Origin: Sphingomonas sp. HF-S4
GTDB taxonomy: Bacteria; Pseudomonadota; Alphaproteobacteria; Sphingomonadales; Sphingomonadaceae
DNA: 64,000 bases
Assembly: GCF_032911445.1 (NCBI RefSeq)
Contig: NZ_JAWJEJ010000001.1
Coordinates: forward strand, 2,294,001-2,358,000
Reading direction: 5' to 3'
In this document: in pieces, positions 51,673 through 59,201 of the stretch
Layout: every line of letters starts with the position of its first letter
How positions within the stretch are numbered: the stretch's first letter is position 1
Made by a program: the position numbers and the translations under genes
Notes under the pieces: generated by a model
The model's input: the letters and a program-made list of their open reading frames with translations, nothing else
Told to the model about the DNA's origin: nothing
The model's database searches: none

Positions 51673-52326
51673 ATGACCACCGTCAATTCCGCCACTGCGA
51701 TTTCCGACGCCAAGAGCGCCGCGGCATCGACCAAGATCAACGCCGATTTCGACATGTTCCTGAAGCTGCTCACCACGCAGATGCAGAACCAGGATCCGCT
51801 CGATCCGATGGACACCGCGCAATACACCCAGCAGCTCGTCCAATATTCGCAGGTCGAGCAGTCGATCGAGCAGACCAAGACGCTCAAGGAAATGCTCTCG
51901 GCGTTCGGCACGCAGAACCTGATGCAGGCCTCGGCGATGATCGGCGCGCAGGTCGAGACCAGCTCGGAAGTGTCGGGCCTAAGCGCCACGACCCCGGCGC
52001 AGTGGACCTGGTCGGCGGATCGCAACGTCGCGTCGATGACTGCAACCATCACCGACGCCAAGGGCAAGGTGATCGACACGCTGCCGATCGACGCCACCGG
52101 TGCCGCCGGCGCGTTCACCTGGGACGGCACGACCAGCGCGGGCAAGAAGGTCGATCCGGGCCTCTACACGCTCAAGCTCGAGGGCAAGGATGCCTCGGGC
52201 ACCAAGGTCGCCGCGACTGCGCACGCCTTCGGCAAGGTCACCGATGTCGAGCTCAACAACGGCTCGGTCCAGATGACGATCAACGGCCTCAAGGTCGCAT
52301 CGAGCGAGCTGCTCCGCATCGGCTGA
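51673..52326 (+). CDS. flgD: Flagellar hook capping protein FlgD
   Basis: 217 aa. N-terminal DFDMFLKLLTTQMQNQDPLDPMDTAQYTQQLVQYSQVEQS is the FlgD hallmark (in pieces). The beta-rich C-terminal domains include FTWDGTTSAGKKVDPGLYTLKLEG (FlgD Ig-like). It caps the growing hook; the hook gene flgE is not next to it and not in the window. A strong terminator follows. Confidence 0.95.
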   Translation: MTTVNSATAISDAKSAAASTKINADFDMFLKLLTTQMQNQDPLDPMDTAQYTQQLVQYSQVEQSIEQTKTLKEMLSAFGTQNLMQASAMIGAQVETSSEVSGLSATTPAQWTWSADRNVASMTATITDAKGKVIDTLPIDATGAAGAFTWDGTTSAGKKVDPGLYTLKLEGKDASGTKVAATAHAFGKVTDVELNNGSVQMTINGLKVASSELLRIG

Positions 52327-52349
52327 GCCCACCCCCATTCCTGCCTGAA

Positions 52350-52387
52350 AAGGCGCCGGAGCACGCCGCTCCGGCGCCTTTCTTTTT
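52350..52387 (+). terminator. Rho-independent terminator after flgD
   Basis: 13-bp perfect stem (AAGGCGCCGGAGC 52350-52362 with GCTCCGGCGCCTT 52368-52380), 5-nt loop and TTTCTTTTT. 23 nt after the stop. Confidence 0.93.
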
Positions 52388-52576
52388 GGCTGGCCGATGG
52401 CTTGCCCGCTCGCCTGGAGCTCGTCGGAGGACGGCCATACACCGCGTATGGCTCGCGGAGAGCCGGCCTTCGACACGCTCAGGCCGAACGGTGTCGATCT
52501 CTATAAAATCTTATAAGTACAAACCCTTAGCGGCAATTTTTCCGCCCTCGGAGCCGCCCCCGGCACCCGCGCTTGC

Positions 52577-52582
52577 TATAAT
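52577..52582 (+). promoter_or_regulatory. -10-like element of an orphan transcript
   Basis: CTTGC followed by TATAAT in a gene-free gap, with a partial GGCA site (GGCAATTTTT) at 52532 and GGCACCC at 52561. CTATAAA and TTATAAG also occur at 52501-52517. Confidence 0.5.
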
Positions 52583-52587
52583 GTAAT

Positions 52588-52717
52588 CAGAGAGACGGGT
52601 GGGCGTTCCGATCCCCTCTACGACCCATTCGTCTCTTCCCCTTTTTCGACCGCTTCCCTCGCGATCGCAAACGACAAGGGCCAGGCTGGCTTCCACCAGT
52701 CTGGCCCTTGTTTGTTG
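52588..52717 (+). ncRNA. Candidate flagellar-regulon small RNA
   Basis: A flagellar-type -10 (52577-52582) and a strong terminator (52675-52717) bound about 130 nt that contain no convincing open reading frame on +. The only frame (from 52599) runs through the terminator into the antisense of the next gene. The first part is pyrimidine-rich (CGTCTCTTCCCC, CCTTTTTCGACC), which could pair with purine-rich ribosome binding sites. Expression is not proven. The gap 52388-52576 otherwise holds a fragment of an intergenic repeat (around 52470) and no gene. Confidence 0.45.
52675..52717 (+). terminator. Terminator ending the candidate small RNA
   Basis: 15-bp stem (52675-52689 with 52696-52710, one G-T pair), 6-nt loop, then TTTGTTG. 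The stem could also serve the convergent - strand gene that ends at 52759. Confidence 0.8.
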
Positions 52718-52758
52718 CGCCCCCGCGCAAAGCTCGAGAAAAGGAAAGCGTGTGCCGC

Positions 52759-53076
52759 TCAGCCGTTGGCAGCCGGCATCATCGCGGGAAAGGGAAGCTG
52801 GATCAGCTCCGCCGAATGCAGCGGCGAAACCTGGAAATCGTCGAGCCCGCAGCCCGGGATCGCGGCGGGCGCGGTGAGCATCGCGATGCAGTCGGCGATC
52901 GAGGGATCCTCGCGCGGCCCGATCGTGTCGAGCACGTCGGCCAGCGTCATGCCGGGCGCCTGGAGCGCCTTCTCGGCCGCCGCGTTCCACAGCGCACGGG
53001 CATCCTCGACATTGAGCGTCAGCGTCACGGTGAACGCGTTGCCGGGGGTGCTGCTGCCGAGATCGCGATACGCCAT
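52759..53076 (-). CDS. Unknown protein between flgD and flagellin
   Basis: 105 aa from ATG 53076 (AAGAGG upstream). AFTVTLTLNVEDARALWNAAAEKAL and MTLADVLDTIGPREDPSIADCIAMLTAPAAIPGCGLDDF, in pieces. Soluble, mixed alpha/beta, with two Cys. No family recognised. It lies among flagellar genes on the same strand as flagellin, with its stop facing the candidate small RNA. Confidence 0.72.
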   Translation of the reverse strand: MAYRDLGSSTPGNAFTVTLTLNVEDARALWNAAAEKALQAPGMTLADVLDTIGPREDPSIADCIAMLTAPAAIPGCGLDDFQVSPLHSAELIQLPFPAMMPAANG

Positions 53077-53198
53077 TCGAAAGACCCTCTTACTATCGAC
53101 CCTGTGGCCGCCCAATGCCCCGCAACTGTCGGGGCGGTTAGTCCGGGGATGCCCCGATACGTACATCTACCGGTGTCAATTACGCCGGCGTGACGCGC

Positions 53199-53600
53199 TC
53201 AATGGACGCGCGCCTCGGCGCGGCGCGCCAGTTCGCGGGCATGCGCGGTGACCAGGCACAATTCGGCATAGAGCCGGTCCCAGAACGGCGCGGGAATCTC
53301 GAGCCTGGCGTCGCCGCCCTGGCTGAGCTCGATCGCGGCGCACGGCTCGATCGCCAGCACGAAGCGCGTACGGAACATGCCGTCGACATGCTCGTCGGGC
53401 AGCCCGTGCGACACCGCGAGGCGCGCCGACATGATGTATCCGGCCAGCACGTCGGTCCCGTAGCCGTCGAGCAGGATGCGCGGTCGTCCGCTCACGTCCG
53501 GCCGCTCGAGCACGACGAGCGCGCCCGAGGGATGCTCCTCGACGCTCACGCGCAGCTTGCCGCCAAAGGCGTCGGTGATCTCTCGGATACGTGGGAACAA
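53199..53600 (-). CDS. Unknown protein with a flagellar-type promoter
   Basis: 133 aa; TTG start at 53600 with AAGGAG upstream. PRIREITDAFGGKLRVSVEEHPSGALVVLERP and PRILLDGYGTDVLAGYIMSARLAVSHGLPDEH (in pieces); no signal peptide or membrane segment. A CTATAAT element precedes it, so it is likely made with the flagellum. Lies directly downstream of flagellin on the same strand but behind the flagellin terminator. No family recognised. Confidence 0.72.
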   Translation of the reverse strand: MFPRIREITDAFGGKLRVSVEEHPSGALVVLERPDVSGRPRILLDGYGTDVLAGYIMSARLAVSHGLPDEHVDGMFRTRFVLAIEPCAAIELSQGGDARLEIPAPFWDRLYAELCLVTAHARELARRAEARVH

Positions 53601-53620
53601 CGCAGCATCTCCTTGCCATC

Positions 53621-53626
53621 ATTATA
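53621..53626 (-). promoter_or_regulatory. -10-like element of the 133-aa unknown gene
   Basis: On the - strand CCATC is followed by TATAAT, 20 nt before the TTG start. Confidence 0.55.
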
Positions 53627-53702
53627 GATGGGTCAACCATCGCGACGGCGGAAATGCGTGGATTCATTGCGCCAGGCGCAATCGTCGCGCGCGCGAAACG
53701 CA

Positions 53703-53738
53703 CAAAAAAAGAGGCCGGGACGTTTCCGTCCCGGCCTC
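53703..53738 (-). terminator. Flagellin terminator
   Basis: On the - strand a perfect 12-bp stem (GAGGCCGGGACG with its complement) with GAAA loop is followed by seven T. 39 nt after the flagellin stop. Confidence 0.94.
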
Positions 53739-53777
53739 CCTCTGTCGTCAGGTAAGCTTCCAGGGAAAAGCTTGACC

Positions 53778-54635
53778 TTAACGGAACAGCGACGTGATGC
53801 TCTGCGGCGCCTGGTTGGCGATCGAGAGAGCCTGCACACCGAGCTGCTGCTTGACCTGCAGGGCCTGCAGACGCGCAGACTCCTTGGCGAGATCGGCGTC
53901 GACGAGGTTGCCGATGCCGCCCTCGATCACGTCCGACAGCTTGCCCGTGAAGGTCGACTGTGCGTCGATCTTGCGCGAGGCAGCGCCGAGCGTGCTCAGG
54001 CTGGTCTTCAGGTTGTCCTGGGTCGTGCTCAGCGTGTCGATCATCGCCTGGGCCGAAGCCTGGCTGCTGATGTTGCCGCTGGCCGAAACAGTCACAACCG
54101 AACCACCAAGGTCGAGACCCTGGTTAGCAACGCTGAGCGAGTCCGGGTTCCAGGTCGTTGCCGACGAGGTGTCCGAATCCTTCAGCGACTGAAGCGCCGT
54201 GACGTTGCCGCCCGAAGCCTTCAGCAGGTTGGTGCCGTTGAAGTCCGACGAGTTGACGATCGTGGTGATCTGATCGCGCAGAGCCACGAAGTCGTTGTTC
54301 AGCGCGGTGCGCGTAGCCGAGTCGATGCCGGCGTCAGCAGACTGATAGGCCTTCGCCTTCATCTGGTTGACGACGTCCGAGATCTGCTCCGCACCCGCAA
54401 CTGCGACGTCGGTCACGCTCTTGGCGCGGCTCAGCGACGAGGAAACGGCCTTGAGGCCGCCCATGTCGCCGCGAAGGCCCTGAGCGATCGTGAACGAAGC
54501 CGAGTCATCCTTGGTCGACGACACGTTCAGGCCGGTGTTGATGCGGCTCTGAACCTGCGCCATACCCTTGTTGGTCTCGGAGAGGCTCTGAAGAGCCGCC
54601 ATCGCGCCGGTGTTGGTGTTGACAGAGAAACCCAT
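53778..54635 (-). CDS. fliC: Flagellin
   Basis: 285 aa, the short flagellin type common in alphaproteobacteria. N-terminal D0/D1: NTGAMAALQSLSETNKGMAQVQSRINTGLNVSS; C-terminal D0: LADADLAKE-type segment here NLVDADLAKESARLQALQVKQQLGVQALSIANQAPQSITSLFR (pieces). The central variable part is only about 110 residues and rich in Ser/Thr, possible glycosylation sites. Filament subunit. RBS AAGGAAAG before the ATG; the leader holds two hairpins. Confidence 0.97.
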   Translation of the reverse strand: MGFSVNTNTGAMAALQSLSETNKGMAQVQSRINTGLNVSSTKDDSASFTIAQGLRGDMGGLKAVSSSLSRAKSVTDVAVAGAEQISDVVNQMKAKAYQSADAGIDSATRTALNNDFVALRDQITTIVNSSDFNGTNLLKASGGNVTALQSLKDSDTSSATTWNPDSLSVANQGLDLGGSVVTVSASGNISSQASAQAMIDTLSTTQDNLKTSLSTLGAASRKIDAQSTFTGKLSDVIEGGIGNLVDADLAKESARLQALQVKQQLGVQALSIANQAPQSITSLFR

Positions 54636-54673
54636 GATACTTTCCTTCTTGGACTAGAGCCGCTTCTGCAGCC

Positions 54674-54714
54674 CGGATCGGAAGCGCCGATCCGCGACCT
54701 GGCGCCTTCGCGCC
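54674..54714 (-). promoter_or_regulatory. Two hairpins in the flagellin mRNA leader
   Basis: CGGATCGG (54674-54681) pairs with CCGATCCG (54687-54694), loop 5 nt; GGCGC (54701-54705) pairs with GCGCC (54710-54714), loop 4 nt. They lie 40-80 nt before the flagellin start. In Caulobacter FlbT acts on a structured flagellin leader. No C-TATAAT element is visible in this leader, unlike at other flagellar genes. Confidence 0.5.
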
Positions 54715-54830
54715 CTGCAGGATCATTTTGGGAAGATTTCGGGGAGGACCAAAATTGATCCGCAAATTTAAATGGTTCGCAATCGGTTAACCGGGAGCCA
54801 GGTGTGGCGGCGGTGCGAGCGGCATCTTGT

Positions 54831-55022
54831 CTTCCCTCGCCCCTGCAAGGGGGAGAGGGTTGCGCAGACTTAGTCTCTGCGAAGCAGAGGCTTAGTCGAA
54901 GCTGGGTGAGGGGGTGCGGCTGCGCAGCATCCGCGCGGCGCTTCGCGCCGCTCTACCCCGCTTCAAGCTACGCTAGCGAGCAAGCTCGCAAGCTTCGCTA
55001 TCCTCTCCCCTATCGAGGGTTA
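54831..55022. repeat. Complex palindromic repeat region
   Basis: Several nested palindromes: CCCCTGCAAGGGGGA-type arms, GCAGACTTAGTCTCTGC, GCGGCGCTTCGCGCCGC and AGCGAGCAAGCTCGC. The ends (CCCTCGCCCC and CTCTCCCC) recall the other repeats in this window. No gene. Confidence 0.6.
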
Positions 55023-55334
55023 TCGACACCCCCGGAAACCCCCGCCACCTCCCGGCATGATACGTAGTCTTACGTAAATCTCTCGAAACCGCGATTGCAG
55101 TATTGGCAAATGCCGGGATCAACACGGGTTTTGGCGCCAGTATCGCGCGCCCTTCCGATCTCGACTTCCCAATTCCGGCAGAATGCGCTTGATGAATACT
55201 GCAATCCCTGCGCGATCCAACGCCATCCCTTCCAGGAATCGGCACATCTCCATTGTCGGATACGATCCCTCCGGCGCACGACGGGTATTGCCACTTGCCG
55301 GCGGACAGCGCCGCGCGTCGAGCGAGACGCCGCA
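55023..55334. other. Gene-free leader region of the Crp/Fnr-type gene
   Basis: About 310 nt before the regulator. The frame upstream of 55335 is open but has no typical start context and no protein-like composition, so I leave it uncalled. It contains TACGTA-N4-TACGTAA (about 55064-55078) and GGCAAATGCC (about 55114), possible operator sequences. No clear promoter. Confidence 0.4.
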
Positions 55335-56069
55335 ATGATCGCCGGCATATCGACTCGCCTGGGCCCGGCAGACGCCGCGCTGCGCCGCCTGCGCGCGCTC
55401 GGCGATCTCGACGCCGCGGCGATCGCCGCGATCGAGGCCGCGAGCACCCGGTCGCGCTGCCTGGCACCGCACGAGGAGATCCTTTCCGAGCGCGAACGTA
55501 TCTCCGGCGCCACGCTGCTGCTCGAAGGCTGGGCCATGCAGGTACGCGTGCTCGCCGACGGCAGGCGCCAGATCCTCGACTTCCTCCTGCCCGGCGACCT
55601 GATCGGCCATTGCCATCAGGAGGCTCCGGTCGCCTCGTCGACCGTCATCACCCTCACCCGCGCGCGCATCTGCCCGGCGCCGGACCCGATGGTCTCGCCG
55701 ACGCTCGACCACGCCTATCGCATGAGCCTCGCGCTCGACGAGGCGCATTACCTGCGCCAGATCACCCGGCTCGGGCGGATGAACGCGCACGAACGCACGC
55801 TCGACCTGTTCCTCGAGCTCTACGACCGCCTCGCGCTCGCCGGCCTCGCCACCGACGGCAGCTTCGCGATGCCAGCCACCCAGGAAGTGCTCGCCGACCT
55901 TCTCGGACTGACCTCGGTGCACATCAACCGCGTGATCCAGCAGATGCGCAAGCTCGGCGAGATCGGCTGGTCGCGCGGCCATCTCGAGCTCCACGATCTC
56001 GCCGCGCAGCGCGACCTGCTCGGCTGGCACCCCGTCCACGTCTCCAGCCGCTGGCCGCGGCGAGATTAG
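55335..56069 (+). CDS. Crp/Fnr-family transcription regulator
   Basis: 244 aa from ATG 55335. N-terminal cyclic-nucleotide-binding-like barrel with LLEGWAMQVRVLADGRRQILDFLLPGDLIGH; dimer helix RMSLALDEAHYLRQITRLGRMNAHERTLDLFLELY; C-terminal winged HTH with ATQEVLADLLGLTSVHINRVIQQMRKLGEIGW. There is no Cys cluster typical of oxygen-sensing Fnr. The effector is unknown. Located between flagellin and flgH, but nothing shows that it controls motility. Confidence 0.9.
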   Translation: MIAGISTRLGPADAALRRLRALGDLDAAAIAAIEAASTRSRCLAPHEEILSERERISGATLLLEGWAMQVRVLADGRRQILDFLLPGDLIGHCHQEAPVASSTVITLTRARICPAPDPMVSPTLDHAYRMSLALDEAHYLRQITRLGRMNAHERTLDLFLELYDRLALAGLATDGSFAMPATQEVLADLLGLTSVHINRVIQQMRKLGEIGWSRGHLELHDLAAQRDLLGWHPVHVSSRWPRRD

Positions 56070-56082
56070 GCGTCCAGCACAG

Positions 56083-56225
56083 ACTCCCCTCCCTGAAAGG
56101 GAGGGGTTGGGGGTGGGTGCGAGCGAAGCGAGCCCAACGAGCTGCAAGGAATGAAGAAAAGGCCGGGCATCGCGCCCGACCTTTTCTAAACCCACCCCTT
56201 GCCCCTCCCTTTCAGGGAGAGGAAT
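56083..56225. repeat. Palindromic repeat element, copy 2
   Basis: Reverse-oriented copy of the element at 28309-28450: outer arms CTCCCTGAAAGGGAGGGG and complement, shared block GTGCGAGCGAAGCGAGCCCA, inner hairpin AAAAGGCCGGGC / GCCCGACCTTTT. The stems differ by compensating changes, while the order of parts is the same. Confidence 0.85.
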
Positions 56226-56290
56226 CCACAGCAAAGGGCCCGCCCGATATCTCGGACGGGCCCCCTCCCCCTACCCCCAAGCCGCTCCCA

Positions 56291-57049
56291 TCAGAACGGG
56301 AACAGCGCGTCGTAGATCTGCTGGCCCCAGCGCGCCTGCTGCGCGTCGGTGAGCTGGCCCTTGCCGCCATAGATCACGCGTGCCTCGGCGATCTGCGAGT
56401 GGCTGATCGAATTGTCGCGCGAGATGTCCTCGGGGCGGATGATGCCGGTGACGATCAGCTCGCGCATCTCGAAGTTCACCCGCACTTCCTGCTTGCCGCG
56501 GATCATCAGATTGCCGTTGGGCAGCACCTGGGTGACGATGGCGGCCATCGTCATGTTGATCGTCTCGGAACGCGCAGTGGTGCCGCCGCCGGCATATTTC
56601 GAGCCCGAATTGGTCTCGAGTGCGGCATTGGCGTTGCCGCCGAGCAGCTTGGCGACCGGCGCAATGCCGAGCAGCCCGCCGACGCCGCCATTCTCGCTGC
56701 CGCCGCGGGTACGCGACGTGTTGTTGCCGATATCGGCCTTGTCCTGGATGTTGATCTTGATCGTCAGGATGTCGCCGGTCTTGCCTGCGCGCTGGTCGCG
56801 GAAGAAAGCGCCGGCGCCGGTGCGGAACAGCGACGCGGTCTGCGCGGGGGCCGGGGCCTGCGCCACGGCGTGCGTCGGCCGTGCTCCGCTGCGGTCCGAA
56901 GGCATCGCCAGCGACGATTCGACTTCGGGCGATTCGATCGGATCGATGCCCGAGAGCTTGGGCGCCTTGCCGATCTGCGACAGCCGGCCAGCCGCGCCGC
57001 AGCCCGACAAGGTGGCGCCAAGCGCCGCGAGAATAATGATCTTGCGCAT
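56291..57049 (-). CDS. flgH: Flagellar L-ring protein FlgH
   Basis: 252 aa. Lipoprotein signal (IIILAALGATLSGC) and conserved SLFRTGAGAFFRDQRAGKTGDILTIKINIQDKA; later NLMIRGKQEVRVNFEMRELIVTGIIRPEDI and a C-terminal GQLTDAQQARWGQQIYDALFPF, the FlgH signature. Outer-membrane ring. ATG 57049 gives the correct signal. Last of flgF-G-A-H. Confidence 0.96.
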   Translation of the reverse strand: MRKIIILAALGATLSGCGAAGRLSQIGKAPKLSGIDPIESPEVESSLAMPSDRSGARPTHAVAQAPAPAQTASLFRTGAGAFFRDQRAGKTGDILTIKINIQDKADIGNNTSRTRGGSENGGVGGLLGIAPVAKLLGGNANAALETNSGSKYAGGGTTARSETINMTMAAIVTQVLPNGNLMIRGKQEVRVNFEMRELIVTGIIRPEDISRDNSISHSQIAEARVIYGGKGQLTDAQQARWGQQIYDALFPF

Positions 57050-57108
57050 GTTAATACTCCCCTGATGCGCCGGCGGGGCAAGCCGCCCGGGCGCGAGTAA
57101 GACGATGG

Positions 57109-57543
57109 TTACGGTGCCGAGACGCGGACGCTGCCCGAGCCGTCGATGATTGCGTCGAGCGTGCGGTTGGTGCTGTTCGTCACCACCCGCACCATCTCGC
57201 CCTGCCCGCCGCCATTGAGCGCGCGGCCCGCCGCGGTGATCGAAAGCGCGCCCGAGACGATGCGGATCGTCACCGGCTCGCCGCGCTTCACGAGCTGGGG
57301 CTTCATCACGTCCGAACGGCGGACGATATTGCCTGCGGTCAAGTTGCGTGCGGCTTCCATGCCGGAGGCGTCCTGGGCCGAGAGCGCACCACGCGCCGCA
57401 GCGGGGGACCGCGCCTCGCTGTCGAAGTCGCCGGCTTCGAGCCGCGTGCCCTTCTCGACCGCGCGGGCGAGGACGGCCACCTGCACGTCCTCGACCGTCG
57501 TCGGGCCGGCGCCGAGCAGCGCCAATGCGAGCAGCACGCCCAT
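57109..57543 (-). CDS. flgA: P-ring assembly chaperone FlgA
   Basis: 144 aa. Signal-like start (MGVLLALALLGAGPTT), then SAF-type VAVLARAVEKGTRLEAGDFDSE and VMKPQLVKRGEPVTIRIVSGALSITAAGRALNGGGQGEMVRVVTNSTNRTLDAIIDGSGSVRV (pieces), matching the FlgA C-terminal domain. Shorter than enterobacterial FlgA (about 220) but usual in this group. ATGA overlap with flgG. Confidence 0.9.
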   Translation of the reverse strand: MGVLLALALLGAGPTTVEDVQVAVLARAVEKGTRLEAGDFDSEARSPAAARGALSAQDASGMEAARNLTAGNIVRRSDVMKPQLVKRGEPVTIRIVSGALSITAAGRALNGGGQGEMVRVVTNSTNRTLDAIIDGSGSVRVSAP

Positions 57544-58325
57544 CAGCGCATCTGGCTCGTGGTGGACAGCATCTCATCGGCGGTCTTCACCACCCGGCTG
57601 TTCATTTCATATGCCCGCTGCGCCGTGATCAGCGCGGTGATTTCGGCGACGGCGTTGACATTCGACGCTTCGACGAACCCCTGGCTCAGCGTGCCGAAGC
57701 CCGGCTCGCCCGGCGCGGCGACGGTCGCCTGGCCCGACGCTGCGGTCTCGAGGAAGAGGTTGTCGCCCTTCGCTTCGAGGCCGGCATCGTTCATGAAGGT
57801 CGCGAGCTCAAGCTGGCCGACGGTCTGCGGCTGCGGATCCCCCGCGGTGATCACCTGGACCTCGCCGGTCTTGGAGATCGTCACGTCGGTAGTGTTCGCA
57901 GGAATGGTGATCCCCGGCTGCACCGGGAATCCGTCCTGCGTCACCAGCTCTCCCTGGTCCGAGATGCCGAAATTGCCGTCGCGGGTATAGGCAGTGTCGC
58001 CCGAGGGCAGCGTGATCTGGAAGTATCCGCGCCCGGTGATCGCCACGTCGTAGCGATTGTCGGTCTGCTGGAGCGCGCCCTGCTGCTGGATGCGATAGAC
58101 GCCGCCGGTCTTGACGCCCGAGCCGATCTGGATGCCCGAGGGCGCCTTGGTGTCGGGGCCGGTCGCGCCGCCGGGACGCTCGATATTCTCGTAGAGCAGG
58201 TCCTGGAACGCGGCGCGCTGGCGCTTGAACCCGGTCGTGTTCATGTTGGCGATGTTGTTCGAGATGACATCGACATTGGTCTGCTGCGCGAGCATGCCGG
58301 TCGAGGCGATGGAGAGCGAACGCAT
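57543..58325 (-). CDS. flgG: Distal rod protein FlgG
   Basis: 260 aa, the canonical length. MRSLSIASTGMLAQQTNVDVISNNIANMNTTGFKRQRAAFQDL and the C-terminus EASNVNAVAEITALITAQRAYEMNSRVVKTADEML are diagnostic. Forms the distal rod. 19 nt after flgF. Confidence 0.97.
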   Translation of the reverse strand: MRSLSIASTGMLAQQTNVDVISNNIANMNTTGFKRQRAAFQDLLYENIERPGGATGPDTKAPSGIQIGSGVKTGGVYRIQQQGALQQTDNRYDVAITGRGYFQITLPSGDTAYTRDGNFGISDQGELVTQDGFPVQPGITIPANTTDVTISKTGEVQVITAGDPQPQTVGQLELATFMNDAGLEAKGDNLFLETAASGQATVAAPGEPGFGTLSQGFVEASNVNAVAEITALITAQRAYEMNSRVVKTADEMLSTTSQMR

Positions 58326-58344
58326 TTAGTCTATCCTTTCTAAA

Positions 58345-59085
58345 TCAGCCGACGCGGCCGAGCCGGTCGATCGCCTTCTTGCGAAGGTCGGACATGCTTT
58401 CGTTGAGGTTCATGCTGGTCTGGTAGGCCCGCAGGATCTCGACCATGTCGGTGGTCTCGGTGATCGCGTTGACGTTCGATCCCTCGACCCCGCCGGTCTT
58501 GAGGCTGGTCTCGGCGGCGGTGAGCTCGCGCCCGCCGGTGCCGTTGAACATCCCGTCGCCGCGCGGATCCATGTTCTTTTCGTCGAACACGGTAACGGCG
58601 ATCCGGCCGAGCGGGCCATCGACGCCCATCACGCTGCCATCCGGAGAAATGCTTAGGCGCCCGGCGCTCTCGGGCGGCACCGTGATCGGCTGGCCGCCCT
58701 CGCCCAGGATCTTCTGGCCGCCCGCCGTGACGAGCTCGCCGCTTTGCGCGATCTTGATATAACCGGCGCGCGTATACGCGGTGCCGCCGCCCGGCGCCTC
58801 GACGCTCAGATAGCCCGGCCCCTCGATCATCACGTCGAGCGGGTTCTCGGTGACCTGGAAGCCGCCCGACGAAGCGTCGTGCACCGCGCCGTAATCGAGC
58901 ACGAACGACGTCTTCTTCGCGTCGGGCGTGACCGTCGTCTCGCCCTGCTTTACGAACTCGCGGAACACCGGCGCCTCGCGCTTGAAGCCTACCGTATTCA
59001 TGTTGGCGAGGTTGTTCGCCGCAACATCGAGCCGGCGCCGCAGCGCCTGTTCCTGGCTCAGCAATACATAAGACGAGACGTCCAA
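58345..59085 (-). CDS. flgF: Proximal rod protein FlgF
   Basis: 246 aa from TTG 59085 (AAGGA upstream); this gives MDVSSYVLLSQEQALRRRLDVAANNLANMNTVGFKRE, the usual FlgF N-terminus, while longer starts add unrelated residues. The C-terminus is VEGSNVNAITETTDMVEILRAYQTSMNL. First gene of flgF-G-A-H, divergent from fliL. Confidence 0.94.
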   Translation of the reverse strand: MDVSSYVLLSQEQALRRRLDVAANNLANMNTVGFKREAPVFREFVKQGETTVTPDAKKTSFVLDYGAVHDASSGGFQVTENPLDVMIEGPGYLSVEAPGGGTAYTRAGYIKIAQSGELVTAGGQKILGEGGQPITVPPESAGRLSISPDGSVMGVDGPLGRIAVTVFDEKNMDPRGDGMFNGTGGRELTAAETSLKTGGVEGSNVNAITETTDMVEILRAYQTSMNLNESMSDLRKKAIDRLGRVG

Positions 59086-59113
59086 GGGACCATCCTTCAG
59101 AAATTTGTCGCTA

Positions 59114-59144
59114 GGCAGAAATTGCCGGGTGACCATCCTATAAT
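59114..59144. promoter_or_regulatory. FlbD-like palindrome and -10-like element between flgF and fliL
   Basis: GGCAGAAATTGCC (59114-59126), then 12 nt to TATAAT (59139-59144) toward fliL. The hexamer is part of CCTATAATAGAGG, whose complement CCTCTATTATAGG could serve flgF. Confidence 0.6.
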
Positions 59145-59201
59145 AGAGGCAAATCAGCCGGCGCGGTTGCCGGAGCGTTGATTTCGAAAGGTGCCAGGGA
59201 A

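Noticed and set aside
52561..52576. Sigma-54 promoter GGCAC...TTGC before the candidate small RNA
   Set aside because: GG-to-GC spacing is 11 nt, one more than the strict 10, and a better -10 (TATAAT) directly follows.
55095..55334. N-terminal extension of the Crp/Fnr-type regulator
   Set aside because: No ribosome binding site, odd composition, and the usual family N-terminus begins shortly after 55335.
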